Below, piece after piece: positions 1 through 8,229 of a stretch of 41,182 nucleotides of DNA. The DNA comes from Verrucomicrobiales bacterium (GTDB lineage Bacteria > Verrucomicrobiota > Verrucomicrobiia > Verrucomicrobiales > DEV007). Below the pieces are notes generated by a model, which worked only from the letters and a program-made list of their open reading frames with translations, ran no database searches and was not told where the DNA came from. The stretch is taken from positions 1 through 41,182 of the forward strand of contig JANQJH010000529.1 in assembly GCA_028281705.1 (NCBI GenBank), in the 5' to 3' direction. The stretch's first letter is position 1; each line of letters begins with the position of its first letter. The translations under genes and the position numbers were made by a program.

Positions 1-1785
1 GGCGATCTCCTTGAAGATGGGCCCGGCGACACTGCCGCCGTGGCGCCGGCCCTCGTTTTGGGGATCGTCCACGAGGACGATGCCGATGAGGGCGACGTCA
101 ATTTCATCGCCGATGAATCCGAGGAAAGACACGATATTGCGGTTGTTGATGTAACGCCCGTTGATCACCTTTCCAGCGGTTCCTGACTTTCCGCCGACAA
201 CGTAGCCCGGGATCTGCACGCGCCGGCCGGTTCCGTTTTCCACGGCGTGAACCAGGGCCGACTTCAGGGAAGCGGCGGTGCGGGGTGAGATGACACGCTC
301 AGCCACCTCCCGCGGCATCTCGGCCGTCACTTGTTGATCTTTGGCGGAGACGATATGCCTAACAATGCGGTGCTTCACAAGATCGCCCCCATTGCAGACA
401 ACATTCATGAATCCGAGGATTTGGAGAGGGGAGGCGTTGAGGGTGTAGCCCATGCCGAGCCGTGAGAGTTGCTTGGGTTTGCGGCCCCATCCGTGGTTAG
501 GGTGGGGGATGAACCCCTTGGCCTCGGCGGGAAGGCGGATCCCGGTCTTTTTGCCCAGGCCGAAGTTTCCCATGTAGGTGTAATAGGAGGAGGGCTTCAT
601 TTGCTGGGCCACCATGTACGTCCCGGTGTTGAGCGAGTAGGCCAGGACATCGCGCACGGTGGCGGACGGACGCCCTCGAGAGGCGTCCTTGAGATCGAGC
701 TTGGCATAGTAGCCGTTGTGGCAATTGACGACGGTGTCCATCCTCACGAGATCCTGGTCGAGGGCGGAGCCCAGGGTGACGATTTTGAAGGTCGAACCCG
801 GTTCATAGACGGAGGCGACGGCGGTGTTCCACTGGGATTTTTTGTCCGCGTTGCCGCCATCCGCCGGGTTGAAGCCGGGGCGGTTGACGAGGGCGAGGAT
901 CTCGCCGCTGGAGGGCTCGGCGAAAATGGCCGTCATGGCCTCGGGACGCAGAGCCTGGTAGTGCCGGTCCATGACCTCTTCCGCGATCGCCTGGAAGGTG
1001 GAATCGATGGTGAGGACGACGTGGCGCCCGTCTTCGGGAGCGTTTTCCTCGACCACCTGGCCGTGGAGATCATAGAGACGGCTGCCGTTGGTTCCGTGGA
1101 GAAAGTCATTCATGCCGAGTTCGATTCCCGACTGGCCGTGGAGCCGGGCGTCGACGAATCCGAGGACGTGGCAGGCCAGAGTCTCACTGACATAGGAGCG
1201 ATTCATGGAGTCCTCGCAACGAAGGCCGGAGAATCCTTCCTCCTCGAGTTCCTCCACCAACCGGTGGGCCACTTCACTATCAATGTCTTTCTGAATGATG
1301 AGATCCTTGTTCTTCCGGATCAGCCGCTTGTAGAGATCGCCCATGTCCCGCTGGAGAGGGACGGCGAGACGATGGGCCAGCATGCGGTAGTAGATATCGA
1401 CGGTCTTGGCGGCGGTGAGCTGATTGAGGTCGGCCGTCGTCCAGTGAGCCTGTTGACTAGCGATTCGGTGAATTTCGGCCGTGCTCGGGGTCTTGTATTT
1501 GTCCAGCACGAGAGCGCTCACGGGATGCGTGGTGGCGAGAGGCCGCCGATCCCGGTCGGAGATGTCTCCGCGTCGTGCGGGGATGATCACCTTGCGATAG
1601 ACCTCTTCTTCCGTCAGGCGCACCATCTCCTCGTGACACGTGTGTTGCACATGGATGAGGCGCACGGACAAGCCGGTGAGCAGAGTGACGAACCCGGCGC
1701 AGAGGACGATGGCGCGAAACTGTACAGAGTAATGATAGGATGGCTGCTTGCGTTCCTCTCGCATGTTTGGCGTCATCATCATCAT
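1..1785 (-). CDS. ftsI: Peptidoglycan transpeptidase FtsI/PBP3-like (C-terminus off window)
   Basis: Class B penicillin-binding protein that cross-links septal peptidoglycan in the periplasm. I translated the minus strand directly: about 595 codons are present, and the reading frame runs open through the left edge, so the C-terminus is missing. A single N-terminal membrane helix is followed by the pedestal domain and then the transpeptidase domain. The three active-site motifs are visible: SxxK as S331-T-F-K334 (YEPGSTFK context), SxN as S384-L-N386, and KSGTA at K533-A537. Four consecutive ATG codons begin at 1785; I took the first. The gene starts 15 nt after the ftsL-like stop, in the same frame, and follows mraZ-rsmH-ftsL, the usual order of the division cluster. 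The SxN motif reads S-L-N where many homologues have S-S-N. No clear ribosome-binding site is seen, so any of the four ATGs could be used. Confidence 0.93.
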   Translation of the reverse strand, partial: MMMMTPNMREERKQPSYHYSVQFRAIVLCAGFVTLLTGLSVRLIHVQHTCHEEMVRLTEEEVYRKVIIPARRGDISDRDRRPLATTHPVSALVLDKYKTPSTAEIHRIASQQAHWTTADLNQLTAAKTVDIYYRMLAHRLAVPLQRDMGDLYKRLIRKNKDLIIQKDIDSEVAHRLVEELEEEGFSGLRCEDSMNRSYVSETLACHVLGFVDARLHGQSGIELGMNDFLHGTNGSRLYDLHGQVVEENAPEDGRHVVLTIDSTFQAIAEEVMDRHYQALRPEAMTAIFAEPSSGEILALVNRPGFNPADGGNADKKSQWNTAVASVYEPGSTFKIVTLGSALDQDLVRMDTVVNCHNGYYAKLDLKDASRGRPSATVRDVLAYSLNTGTYMVAQQMKPSSYYTYMGNFGLGKKTGIRLPAEAKGFIPHPNHGWGRKPKQLSRLGMGYTLNASPLQILGFMNVVCNGGDLVKHRIVRHIVSAKDQQVTAEMPREVAERVISPRTAASLKSALVHAVENGTGRRVQIPGYVVGGKSGTAGKVINGRYINNRNIVSFLGFIGDEIDVALIGIVLVDDPQNEGRRHGGSVAGPIFKEIA

Positions 1786-1800
1786 GATTTTTGCGGTGCT

Positions 1801-2118
1801 CTAGCGGGCGACCGTCATTTGCGGGGTGAGTTCCTCCGTCTGTTCGACGGATACGGGGCCGAGCGAGCTCTCCATGATGCCGAGGCGTTCTTCAAGCGCA
1901 CCGGGAGCGAGGGCCAGTTTGATGTTGGCCTCGACATTTTGCATGGCGATCTTGAGGCTGACTTGCTCGCGCTTCAGGCGCTGGATTTCCTTACCCTTGG
2001 CGACTTGTTGCGAGCGGATATTGATGAAGAGACAACCGCAGACGACGAAAAGCATCATGATGGTCAGCCATTTGAAGAGATTGGCCACACTGATAGGTGA
2101 TTCGTCGGTCGTGGTCAT
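1801..2118 (-). CDS. ftsL: FtsL-like bitopic division protein
   Basis: This 105-residue protein has a short cytoplasmic N-terminus, one hydrophobic segment at about residues 13-33 (rich in L, M, V, I), and a heptad-like charged and leucine-containing stretch at about 35-75 that looks like a coiled coil. That is the architecture of FtsL, the small subunit that pairs with FtsB and FtsQ and activates septal peptidoglycan synthesis. Primary sequence is poorly conserved in the family, so the name rests mainly on topology, size and position: it lies 15 nt after rsmH and 15 nt before ftsI, exactly where ftsL sits in division clusters. I see no Shine-Dalgarno sequence before the ATG. It could also be annotated only as a septum-formation initiator-like hypothetical protein. 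Confidence 0.75.
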   Translation of the reverse strand: MTTTDESPISVANLFKWLTIMMLFVVCGCLFINIRSQQVAKGKEIQRLKREQVSLKIAMQNVEANIKLALAPGALEERLGIMESSLGPVSVEQTEELTPQMTVAR

Positions 2119-2133
2119 GGATACGAAGGGAAC

Positions 2134-3144
2134 TTAGCGGCGGACGGCGAAACGGAGTTTGGCGCTGCGTGCGCGGGGGTTGCGGGAGGATTCTTCGGTG
2201 GAAGGAGGAACGAGTTTGCGGGGAAGGGTGAAATGATAGTGTGGATTGGGTCGAGGTTCGGGCCAGGTCGGATCATCGACCGTGGGGGTGCTGTGCTGCC
2301 GGAGGAAGCGTTTGACGATGCGATCTTCGAGAGAGTGAAAGCTGATGACGGCGAGTTTTCCGCCCGGCTTGAGCCGGTGGACGGCTTCGTTTAGCATGAT
2401 TGGCAGGACTTCCAGTTCCCGGTTCACCGCGATGCGGAGGGCCTGGAAGGTGCGGGTTGCCGGGTGAATCTTGCCGGAGCGGCGGACACAGCCGGCCACG
2501 GTTTGGGCGAGATCGAGGGTGCGTTCGAATGGCTGGGAACGGCGGCGTTGACAGAGGGCACGGGCGATGGCGCGACTGGCGCGTTCTTCGCCATAGGTCC
2601 AGAGCAGGTCAGCGATTTCTTTTTCCTCGAGGTGGTTCACCAGGTCCGCCGCCGTCGTCTCGGCCTGCGAGTTCATCCGCATGTCCAGAGGTCCGTCGGC
2701 CTGAAAGGAAAACCCGCGTTCCGCCTGATCCAATTGCCAGGAACTCGTTCCCAGATCGAAGAGAATGGCGTCGAGTTTCTCGGGCCATGGCTTGCCGGCT
2801 CCCTGGAGGAGCGCGGTCATGTCGGAGGCGTTCCCGTGAATCGCGTGAAAGCGTTCGAAGCGACGGAGTCGTTCGGAGGCGTGCCGGAGTGCTTCCGGGT
2901 CTTGGTCGATTCCGATGACATGGGCGCCCGCCTCGAGGAAGCGCTCGCTATGCCCGCCGAAACCTAAGGTGCCGTCCACTATCCATTGACCGGGCCGGGG
3001 ATCGAAGAATTCGAGGATCTCCGTCAAAAGGACCGGGACATGGACGGCGTCGCCCTCGGCGGAGCGGCTGTGGCCGCTGCGATTGCCCTCGCCGCCGGTG
3101 GTGGGATGGATACCGCTGCCGAGGGCATCAGAACCCGAGTTCAT
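2134..3144 (-). CDS. rsmH: 16S rRNA (cytosine(1402)-N(4))-methyltransferase RsmH (MraW)
   Basis: SAM-dependent methyltransferase that modifies C1402 of 16S rRNA in the decoding centre. The 336-residue product shows the family hallmarks: 'HVPVLLTEIL' near the start, the SAM-binding stretch 'DGTLGFGGHS', the acidic loop 'GIDQDPEAL', the 'LFDLGTSSWQLD' motif, 'TRTFQALRIAVN', and 'VISFHSLEDRIVK' near the end. A longer open frame reaches 3387, but the extra residues are a shadow of mraZ; the ATG at 3144 gives the usual length and overlaps the end of mraZ by 17 nt, which suggests translational coupling. An N-terminal tail of about 33 residues precedes the conserved part, slightly longer than usual, so an internal non-ATG start is possible. 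It is part of the mraZ-rsmH-ftsL-ftsI operon. Confidence 0.95.
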   Translation of the reverse strand: MNSGSDALGSGIHPTTGGEGNRSGHSRSAEGDAVHVPVLLTEILEFFDPRPGQWIVDGTLGFGGHSERFLEAGAHVIGIDQDPEALRHASERLRRFERFHAIHGNASDMTALLQGAGKPWPEKLDAILFDLGTSSWQLDQAERGFSFQADGPLDMRMNSQAETTAADLVNHLEEKEIADLLWTYGEERASRAIARALCQRRRSQPFERTLDLAQTVAGCVRRSGKIHPATRTFQALRIAVNRELEVLPIMLNEAVHRLKPGGKLAVISFHSLEDRIVKRFLRQHSTPTVDDPTWPEPRPNPHYHFTLPRKLVPPSTEESSRNPRARSAKLRFAVRR

Positions 3145-3613
3145 CGGCCATGGCGTCCACCGGGAGATCGTCTTTCGCCTCCTCGGCCTCCCAGGCACTG
3201 GGATGCCAGAGTTCCAGGCATTCGCAGGCGCCCACGATGACCACTTCCCCAGAAAACTGGTAACGCTTCTGAAGATCGGGTGGGATGACGATGCGCCCCT
3301 GGCGATCGATGGGACAAGGCGTGGCACGAGAGAACCAACGACGACGGAACTTCTTCTTCTCGGCGGCTGAGTAGGCAGTAGATTCATCGAGTGTTCGCTT
3401 CATGCGCCAGAGTTCGTCGGCGTTGAGGAGCCTCAGGCACGGGTTATTGCTGTCTGGGAGGGCGTGGAACTCGGTGTATCGAGGGTCTCGCCACCGAGAA
3501 GGGATGTTGAGCCGACTTTTCTCGTCGACGACACGGCGTATCTGGCCGTTGTAGATCCGAGGAGAATCTGCTTTTGGGTCCTTTTCAGTGGATTGATCAC
3601 CATTTGCCCCCAT
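3128..3613 (-). CDS. mraZ: Transcriptional regulator MraZ
   Basis: DNA-binding regulator of the division cluster, built from two SpoVT/AbrB-like halves. Both signature repeats are visible: 'DEKSRLNIPSRWR' at about residues 30-42 and 'DRQGRIVIPPDLQ' at about 103-115. The protein is 161 residues, a little longer than the typical 140-150, because about 18 residues precede the usual start region. No alternative in-frame start lies between this ATG and the conserved domain, so the extended start is supported. In Escherichia coli and Mycoplasma, MraZ binds short direct repeats upstream of its own operon; here similar repeats overlap the start codon (see the separate entry). First gene of the cluster, preceded by an AT-rich divergent region. 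Confidence 0.93.
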   Translation of the reverse strand: MGANGDQSTEKDPKADSPRIYNGQIRRVVDEKSRLNIPSRWRDPRYTEFHALPDSNNPCLRLLNADELWRMKRTLDESTAYSAAEKKKFRRRWFSRATPCPIDRQGRIVIPPDLQKRYQFSGEVVIVGACECLELWHPSAWEAEEAKDDLPVDAMADELGF

Positions 3614-3622
3614 TAGTCCCCA
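3598..3622 (-). promoter_or_regulatory. Candidate MraZ-box array across the mraZ start codon
   Basis: Read on the minus strand, three pentamers occur with exactly 10-nt periodicity: TGGGG (3622-3618), TGGGG (3612-3608) and TGGTG (3602-3598), each separated by 5 nt. The published E. coli MraZ operator consists of TGGGN repeats separated by 5-nt spacers. Here the second repeat overlaps the ATG of mraZ (3613-3611) and the third lies inside the coding sequence. The match in motif and spacing is seen directly; binding by this MraZ is inferred. Confidence 0.6.
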
Positions 3623-3929
3623 TTTTCATCCCTCGCACCTTAAATTCAATTGATTTCTAGGACGTCATTAATTTTTTAAAAATTTGGTTTTCGGATTGGT
3701 TTAGTTCCTTGCGGTCCTTACCTAAAAAGTGAGAAACTTAATTAAGTATGGTAGATTAATTAGATTTACGAAATATCTGCAAGTATAACTTTAATAACTC
3801 GGTCTCGGAATGATGGTGACGATGGGAAATGCAGTGTGATTTGACTGGATTTTCCTGGTGGAGAGGGGAATGGCTGTTTTCCTCGGGGGATGGCGCCCAA
3901 TCTTCTGTGAGTTCCATCATTTTTGGAAA
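3614..3929. other. AT-rich divergent intergenic region between mraZ and the BON-like gene
   Basis: About 315 nt without a gene, conspicuously richer in A and T than the flanking coding sequence. It contains a 15-nt palindrome with a central base (3670-3684, AATTTTT/AAAAATT arms) and the palindrome CTTAATTAAG (3737-3746). It must hold the promoters for the division cluster (minus) and probably for the gene starting at 3930 (plus), but I could not assign confident -35 and -10 boxes. Confidence 0.6.
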
Positions 3930-5150
3930 ATGCGCTTGTTTCGCCTGATTCTTCCGCTCGCGGCAGCCTATGGGTTGTTGGTCGCTGGGAGCACGACTGC
4001 GCTCTATTATCTGGAGCTCGAGGACCTGGAGCAGGAGATGGCGGGGGTCACGACGAAGGCGCTGGCGCAGAAGCTGAGTGCCTACCCGGATTTCGAGTTG
4101 GAAGTAACCTTTGACCGGCTGGACGCGCAGGTTCGCGGGGTGGCGCCTTCCGCGGCGGCGCTGTCGGCAGGGCAGATGGCCCTTGCGGAGCTGGCACGAG
4201 AGGGCGTGGAGGGGCTTCCGGGTGCGATCGGTAGCCTGGCCCCTGACCTGAAGCGTCAGGCCTCCTTTCGTCTCTACGAGGTGGAGGGGGAGGGAGAAGA
4301 GCGTGGTGGGATCTATTTGACCGCCTTTCTTCCCCAGACGGCGTTGAGCGGGATCGAGGAGGGGGTGCGCCGTGCTCGTCCGGCATTTTCCGGTCCGTTG
4401 GGAGACGAGGAGGGGAATGAGGCGATCGCCGAGCCCGATGCAGCGGTGGCTCCCTGGCAGAATCGGCTGGAAGATTTCGTTTCTTTTTTCTTCCGCGATG
4501 GACGGGCCAAAGGGGCTGAGTTCAGCGTGGCCGAGGGTCCGGTGCTGGGTCTCGCGGGTCGGGTCCAGAGCGAGGATGAGCGGGGGGCGATTGTCCGCTA
4601 CGCCAAGGCCTGTTTTCCTGGCCTGGCGGCGGGCCTGGATTATCAGATTGAGGTGGCGCCCGAGAAAGCGGACGAGGCCGAGACGGCACCTGAGACTGCG
4701 AACGAGATCGACATGGCACCCCCGATGGGGAACCGGATTGCGGTGGCACGTGAGGCTCACCCGATTCAGATCGAGATGGGCCAGGACGGAGAGGTTGCCG
4801 TCATGGGCATGGTCCCCACCATGGAGGCAGAGGATCGCCTCTTTGAACTGGTGCGGTCCCAGGGGACTCCCAACCAATCCTTTGTCAACGGGCTGCAGGT
4901 CGTTGAGGGCGTCTCCGACATCGGATGGCTGGATTCACGGCCAAGCTTCTTTAAAGATTTCTTGGCCTCGGTGGAGGGGCTCGCTCTCATCATTGGTCCG
5001 AAGGTTGTCATGGTGGAAGGGAAGGTGGCGGATCGAGCCACGGCGGATGCGCTGATGAAGTCCCTGAAAAGTCAACTTCGTGATCATGAAGTGGCGAAAG
5101 CGGGGTTAACATTCCCTGGAACGGGGGCCGCTACCTCGGCCGAGGACTAA
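3930..5150 (+). CDS. Membrane-anchored envelope protein with BON-like repeats
   Basis: The 406-residue product has an N-terminal hydrophobic segment (about residues 3-27) that serves as a signal or membrane anchor. The remainder is periplasmic in style, acidic, and contains several segments of the pattern 'beta strand - V.G.V - helix' (for example 'LDAQVRGVAPSAAAL', 'VLGLAGRVQSEDERG', 'EVAVMGMVPTMEAEDR', 'KVVMVEGKVADRATAD'), which resemble BON domains found in OmpA-like and osmotically induced envelope proteins. A longer frame begins at 3858, but the ATG at 3930 starts the protein directly at the hydrophobic segment and is preferred. An acidic Ala/Glu-rich linker lies at about 250-275. The next gene starts 34 nt downstream in the same direction. 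Function unknown; the BON resemblance is my inference from pattern only. Confidence 0.7.
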   Translation: MRLFRLILPLAAAYGLLVAGSTTALYYLELEDLEQEMAGVTTKALAQKLSAYPDFELEVTFDRLDAQVRGVAPSAAALSAGQMALAELAREGVEGLPGAIGSLAPDLKRQASFRLYEVEGEGEERGGIYLTAFLPQTALSGIEEGVRRARPAFSGPLGDEEGNEAIAEPDAAVAPWQNRLEDFVSFFFRDGRAKGAEFSVAEGPVLGLAGRVQSEDERGAIVRYAKACFPGLAAGLDYQIEVAPEKADEAETAPETANEIDMAPPMGNRIAVAREAHPIQIEMGQDGEVAVMGMVPTMEAEDRLFELVRSQGTPNQSFVNGLQVVEGVSDIGWLDSRPSFFKDFLASVEGLALIIGPKVVMVEGKVADRATADALMKSLKSQLRDHEVAKAGLTFPGTGAATSAED

Positions 5151-5184
5151 TCATCAACGAAGAACACGCCGCCTGCTCACCGCC

Positions 5185-6906
5185 ATGCCTGACCCGCCCG
5201 ATCCTCAGCTCTGGATGCATTACCTTCCCGTTGCTCTCGCGGCGGTCGTTCCCTCGGCCCTCTTCACGTTGCTCCTCTGCTGGTTTCTCTGGGGGAGGCG
5301 CCGGCCCGAGCCTCTCGATCATTTTGGTGAAATCCCCGGTGATGTGGCGGAGAAACCCGCGGGACGTTCGGATGATGATGACGCGCGCCAACTCCAGGGG
5401 TTGAAACAGCGGATGGCGGAGATGGAGCGACAGAAGCACGAGGCGGTGCAGTCGGTTCTGCTGAAATCAAAGCAGGAACTGGCGCGAGCCATGGATGAGA
5501 TTCAAGGAATCCGTCAGGAACGCGATGCGCTCGTGCGGCAGTTGGAGGAGATGCCAGGGGAAGAATCCCGTGAGGGCGAGGAGACGTCTGTGGATCCAGA
5601 TGAAGTGCTCGAGTTGAAGGAAGCCCTGCGCGAGTCCGAATACCAGGTGTCGCGTCTGGGGACGGAGATCCAGCTCCTGCGAACGATTCGCACGGAGTTT
5701 GAAGTCTTGCAGGCGGACAACCAGGACCTTGAGGACGAGCTGAACCGGTATCGGGTGGAGAGAAGCGATCTGGAGGACGCGCTGAATACCATGCGCGTGG
5801 AAAAGAGAGACCTGGAAGAGGAACTGCAGGAGAGTCGCAGTGGTGTGGAGGAGTCGGCGTCCAAGATGCGTGCGCTGACTCAGTCCTTGGAGGACGCGTT
5901 GGCGCGTGAGGAGGAGGCCAAGCGGGAAGTGAAGAACCTCCAGGAGGCCGCGGTACGCGAAGAGCGCGGGGGCGGCTCTGAGGGAGCGGTCGATGAAGCC
6001 GTTGAAGTCGCGGGGGCCTTTGGCACGGTTTACGAATCCGAGCCCGATGAGGTGGACGATTTGACCCTGATTGAAGGCCTCTCGGCGGGCCTTGAAGGGA
6101 AGCTCAATGCGATCGGTGTCTATCATTACGACCAAATCGCAGCCTGGGAGCCGGCTCAGATCGAGGCGATTTCCCAGCGTTTGGGTTTTCAAGATCGCAT
6201 TGCGCGTGACCGTTGGGTGGAACAGGCGGCGCGCATGCAGGAGGGCGCCGAGGTGGATTCCGACGAGGGTACTGCCCAATCCGGTGAGGCCGGCGAGAGT
6301 GAAGACACCGAGTCAAAGGAGCGAGCGACGGCGGCGGAGAAATCTGAAGATGATGTTGTTGTCGCCCATGAGAGCGGTGCGGACGAGGCCGGCGGCTGTC
6401 AATCCGTGCTCTTCTTTCCCGAGTTTTCCCCACGTGACGGCTCTTCGGACAAGGATGAAGCCAAGGCCGAAGTTCCATCTCCTTCCCCGGCTGTCGAAGG
6501 CGATGTTGAGGATTCTGATAGCGAGCATGAGGATGCGGCGCCAAGTTCCGAGGATCGTCCGGTGCCTTTGGTAGCGGACGCGATTGATCGGGATGCTGAT
6601 CTCTTGGAAGAGGATCCCGCGCTGGGGCCAATCTACCGGCGGCCTCCTTCACAGATCGACGATCTCACGAGAATCAAGGGGATCGCTCGTGTGATCGAAG
6701 GGCGGCTCCATGAGATCGGCGTGTTCCGTTTTCGGCAGATTGCCGTGTGGACGGACGATCAGGTGACCGCCTTTTCCAAGAGACTCAATTTTCGTGACCG
6801 CATCGCGCGGGATCGGTGGATCGCGCAATGTCAGGAATTGCATCGGGAGAAGTACGGTGCGCCAGTGCCGAATGACCAGGCGGAGGACACGCGGAATGTA
6901 TCATAA
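5185..6906 (+). CDS. Membrane-anchored coiled-coil protein with two H3TH (COG3743-type) domains
   Basis: The 573-residue protein begins with one membrane helix (about residues 12-36), followed by a long charged, heptad-rich region (about 65-265) typical of a coiled coil. Two copies of a helix-3-turn-helix domain follow, at about residues 290-350 and 491-550. Each copy has the pattern 'DDLT.I.G....LEGKL..IGV....QIA.W......A.S.RL.F.DRIARDRW', which matches the domain annotated in COG3743 as a flap-endonuclease-1-like H3TH domain. An acidic low-complexity linker separates the copies. The isolated domain is not expected to be catalytic; a DNA-binding or protein-binding role is more likely. It follows the BON-like gene by 34 nt and is followed by a small membrane protein, suggesting an envelope-linked operon. 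Confidence 0.75.
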   Translation: MPDPPDPQLWMHYLPVALAAVVPSALFTLLLCWFLWGRRRPEPLDHFGEIPGDVAEKPAGRSDDDDARQLQGLKQRMAEMERQKHEAVQSVLLKSKQELARAMDEIQGIRQERDALVRQLEEMPGEESREGEETSVDPDEVLELKEALRESEYQVSRLGTEIQLLRTIRTEFEVLQADNQDLEDELNRYRVERSDLEDALNTMRVEKRDLEEELQESRSGVEESASKMRALTQSLEDALAREEEAKREVKNLQEAAVREERGGGSEGAVDEAVEVAGAFGTVYESEPDEVDDLTLIEGLSAGLEGKLNAIGVYHYDQIAAWEPAQIEAISQRLGFQDRIARDRWVEQAARMQEGAEVDSDEGTAQSGEAGESEDTESKERATAAEKSEDDVVVAHESGADEAGGCQSVLFFPEFSPRDGSSDKDEAKAEVPSPSPAVEGDVEDSDSEHEDAAPSSEDRPVPLVADAIDRDADLLEEDPALGPIYRRPPSQIDDLTRIKGIARVIEGRLHEIGVFRFRQIAVWTDDQVTAFSKRLNFRDRIARDRWIAQCQELHREKYGAPVPNDQAEDTRNVS

Positions 6907-7002
6907 GAACTTACCAGAAAGATGGGAAGCGGCCGGGCCGTCGTGTCGCCGGTCAATTCCCGTTGTTTTTGGCGGGGAACCAGCCTAAAGTAGCCCAAGA
7001 CG

Positions 7003-7464
7003 ATGTTAGCCATTTTTTACATAGCACTCGTTTTTCTCGTGGCCGGGATGTTCAGCCGTGTCCTGACGGAATGGTTGTCCAATCGGCCGGAATCTCGAGC
7101 CGAGTACACCCAGGAAGAGATCCTGGCGGAGATCGACGCGGCGTATGTGGATCGCGGTGCGCTCTCCTTTTCCGTCCATGTGCGTTCGGTTCCGGTGCTG
7201 CTTCACCGGCTGACGGAGGCCGTGGGGCTGGGCTTTTCCACCCGGCAGGCGGACGGGCTGGCCTATCGCGTGGGCCATCAACAGGTGAACGAGTTTTATC
7301 ACGCGACCTATCCGGTCGAGGTTGGCGGCGTTGCCAGCGACCTCGAGTTTCAGTGGTGTCGCGAAGACGAGAAAACGGTGCGTATGGCCATCTGTGCGGT
7401 GGACGAGATCCTTCGGTTTGCCGCCGGGTCGATTGAAGACCTGGTGATCGAGAACCGCATCTGA
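7003..7464 (+). CDS. Small membrane-anchored protein, family not recognised
   Basis: A 153-residue product with an N-terminal hydrophobic stretch (about residues 3-20) that could be a signal-anchor, then a mixed alpha/beta soluble region containing 'LSFSVHVRSVPVLLHRL' and two late Cys residues. I do not recognise the family. It lies 96 nt after the H3TH protein in the same direction and is followed by a strong intrinsic terminator, so it is probably the last gene of the 3930-7464 transcript. The ATG start is chosen because the hydrophobic segment follows immediately; no ribosome-binding site is obvious. Confidence 0.75.
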   Translation: MLAIFYIALVFLVAGMFSRVLTEWLSNRPESRAEYTQEEILAEIDAAYVDRGALSFSVHVRSVPVLLHRLTEAVGLGFSTRQADGLAYRVGHQQVNEFYHATYPVEVGGVASDLEFQWCREDEKTVRMAICAVDEILRFAAGSIEDLVIENRI

Positions 7465-7502
7465 CGCGTTATTTTGTCAGGCTAGCGGCACTGACAGGCT
7501 TC

Positions 7503-7541
7503 GAGGCGCGGAAGAAAGCTTTTCTTCCGCGCCTCTTTTTT
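7503..7541 (+). terminator. Intrinsic terminator, perfect 15-bp stem
   Basis: GAGGCGCGGAAGAAA (7503-7517) pairs perfectly with TTTCTTCCGCGCCTC (7521-7535) across a 3-nt loop and is followed by six T residues. It sits 38 nt after the stop of the plus-strand gene ending at 7464 and between convergent genes, so it ends the 3930-7464 transcript. Confidence 0.92.
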
Positions 7542-7568
7542 GCCCTCCTAACCAACAAGCTCCGAGTT

Positions 7569-8123
7569 CTATGGCAGTGGAGTGCTGGGAGAGCGGAGCG
7601 TTCGCACCGTTCCGTCGGGACGGAATTCGTAGACGGTGCCTTCCCAGGCGCCGAAGCGCAGGGCTCGCCGGGACTCCCGCTGGGAGGAATCGTAGACGCC
7701 CGGGTTGTAGATCTGATTGCGGTCGGCGGCGACGACGACGCTGTTGGCGTAGTGCGCGAATTCACGGCCAAAGGGCCTCGAATCGTGAACGGCGTTGCCC
7801 CCGGCGCCGCAGGCCATCACCCAGATGGTGCGAAAGGTGTCCCTGAGCGCGGATGCCGCCGAGAGATTGCGCAGGAGGAGAAGCTCGCGACAGAGCTGGA
7901 GGCCGCTCCCGCCGGTGGATTCCTGATGGGAAGCCTGGCCGTACTGGTGCGTGGTGTAGCCGTGACAGGCGATGACGAGCTCGGCAGGACTGGATCGCAC
8001 TGCTTGAACGACGGAGCGGAAACCCGTAGCCAGGCTGGTCGTGGCATCTACCTGAATGACTTGGTAGGGTCCCGGTTCCACACGTCCATCAAGTCGAGTG
8101 TCGTGAAGAATGATTTTTTGCAT
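7569..8123 (-). CDS. Putative clan CD (caspase/CHAT-like) fold protein
   Basis: The 184-residue product has two short motifs in the order expected for a caspase-hemoglobinase fold: a hydrophobic strand ending in 'IACHGY' (His54-Gly55) and a later strand ending in 'VMACGAGG' (Cys105). His-Gly followed by Ala-Cys is the catalytic dyad arrangement of caspases, gingipains and CHAT domains. A later 'VVVAADRNQIY' strand is also compatible. There is no signal peptide, so it would act in the cytosol. A longer open frame extends to 8435, but those residues lie opposite the neighbouring gene's end; the ATG at 8123 is used. It lies 106 nt downstream of a secreted TIM-barrel-like gene on the same strand. 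The fold call is inferred from motifs; the protein could equally be an inactive relative. Confidence 0.6.
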   Translation of the reverse strand: MQKIILHDTRLDGRVEPGPYQVIQVDATTSLATGFRSVVQAVRSSPAELVIACHGYTTHQYGQASHQESTGGSGLQLCRELLLLRNLSAASALRDTFRTIWVMACGAGGNAVHDSRPFGREFAHYANSVVVAADRNQIYNPGVYDSSQRESRRALRFGAWEGTVYEFRPDGTVRTLRSPSTPLP

Positions 8124-8229
8124 AGGCGATAGGTGAGGTGGGGATTGATTTATTGGGCGAGTTCGCACGTTTGGTCGAAGCCCGCTCACCCTAAGATCAG
8201 GAATGCGGAGAAATAGTTGCACGTTCTCT

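Noticed and set aside
469-2100. A 543-codon open frame on the plus strand opposite ftsI and ftsL
   Set aside because: The minus strand carries clear penicillin-binding-protein motifs over the same bases; the plus-strand product is Gly/Val/Asp-rich without any domain and is a by-product of codon bias.
3756-4877. A 373-codon minus-strand frame opposite the BON-like gene
   Set aside because: No domain, Arg/His/Leu-rich, and the plus-strand gene has a signal segment and repeated strand-helix patterns.
7475-7496. Inverted repeat TGTCAG/CTGACA just before the terminator
   Set aside because: Only 6 bp with a 10-nt loop, next to a much stronger hairpin; likely chance or part of the terminator context.
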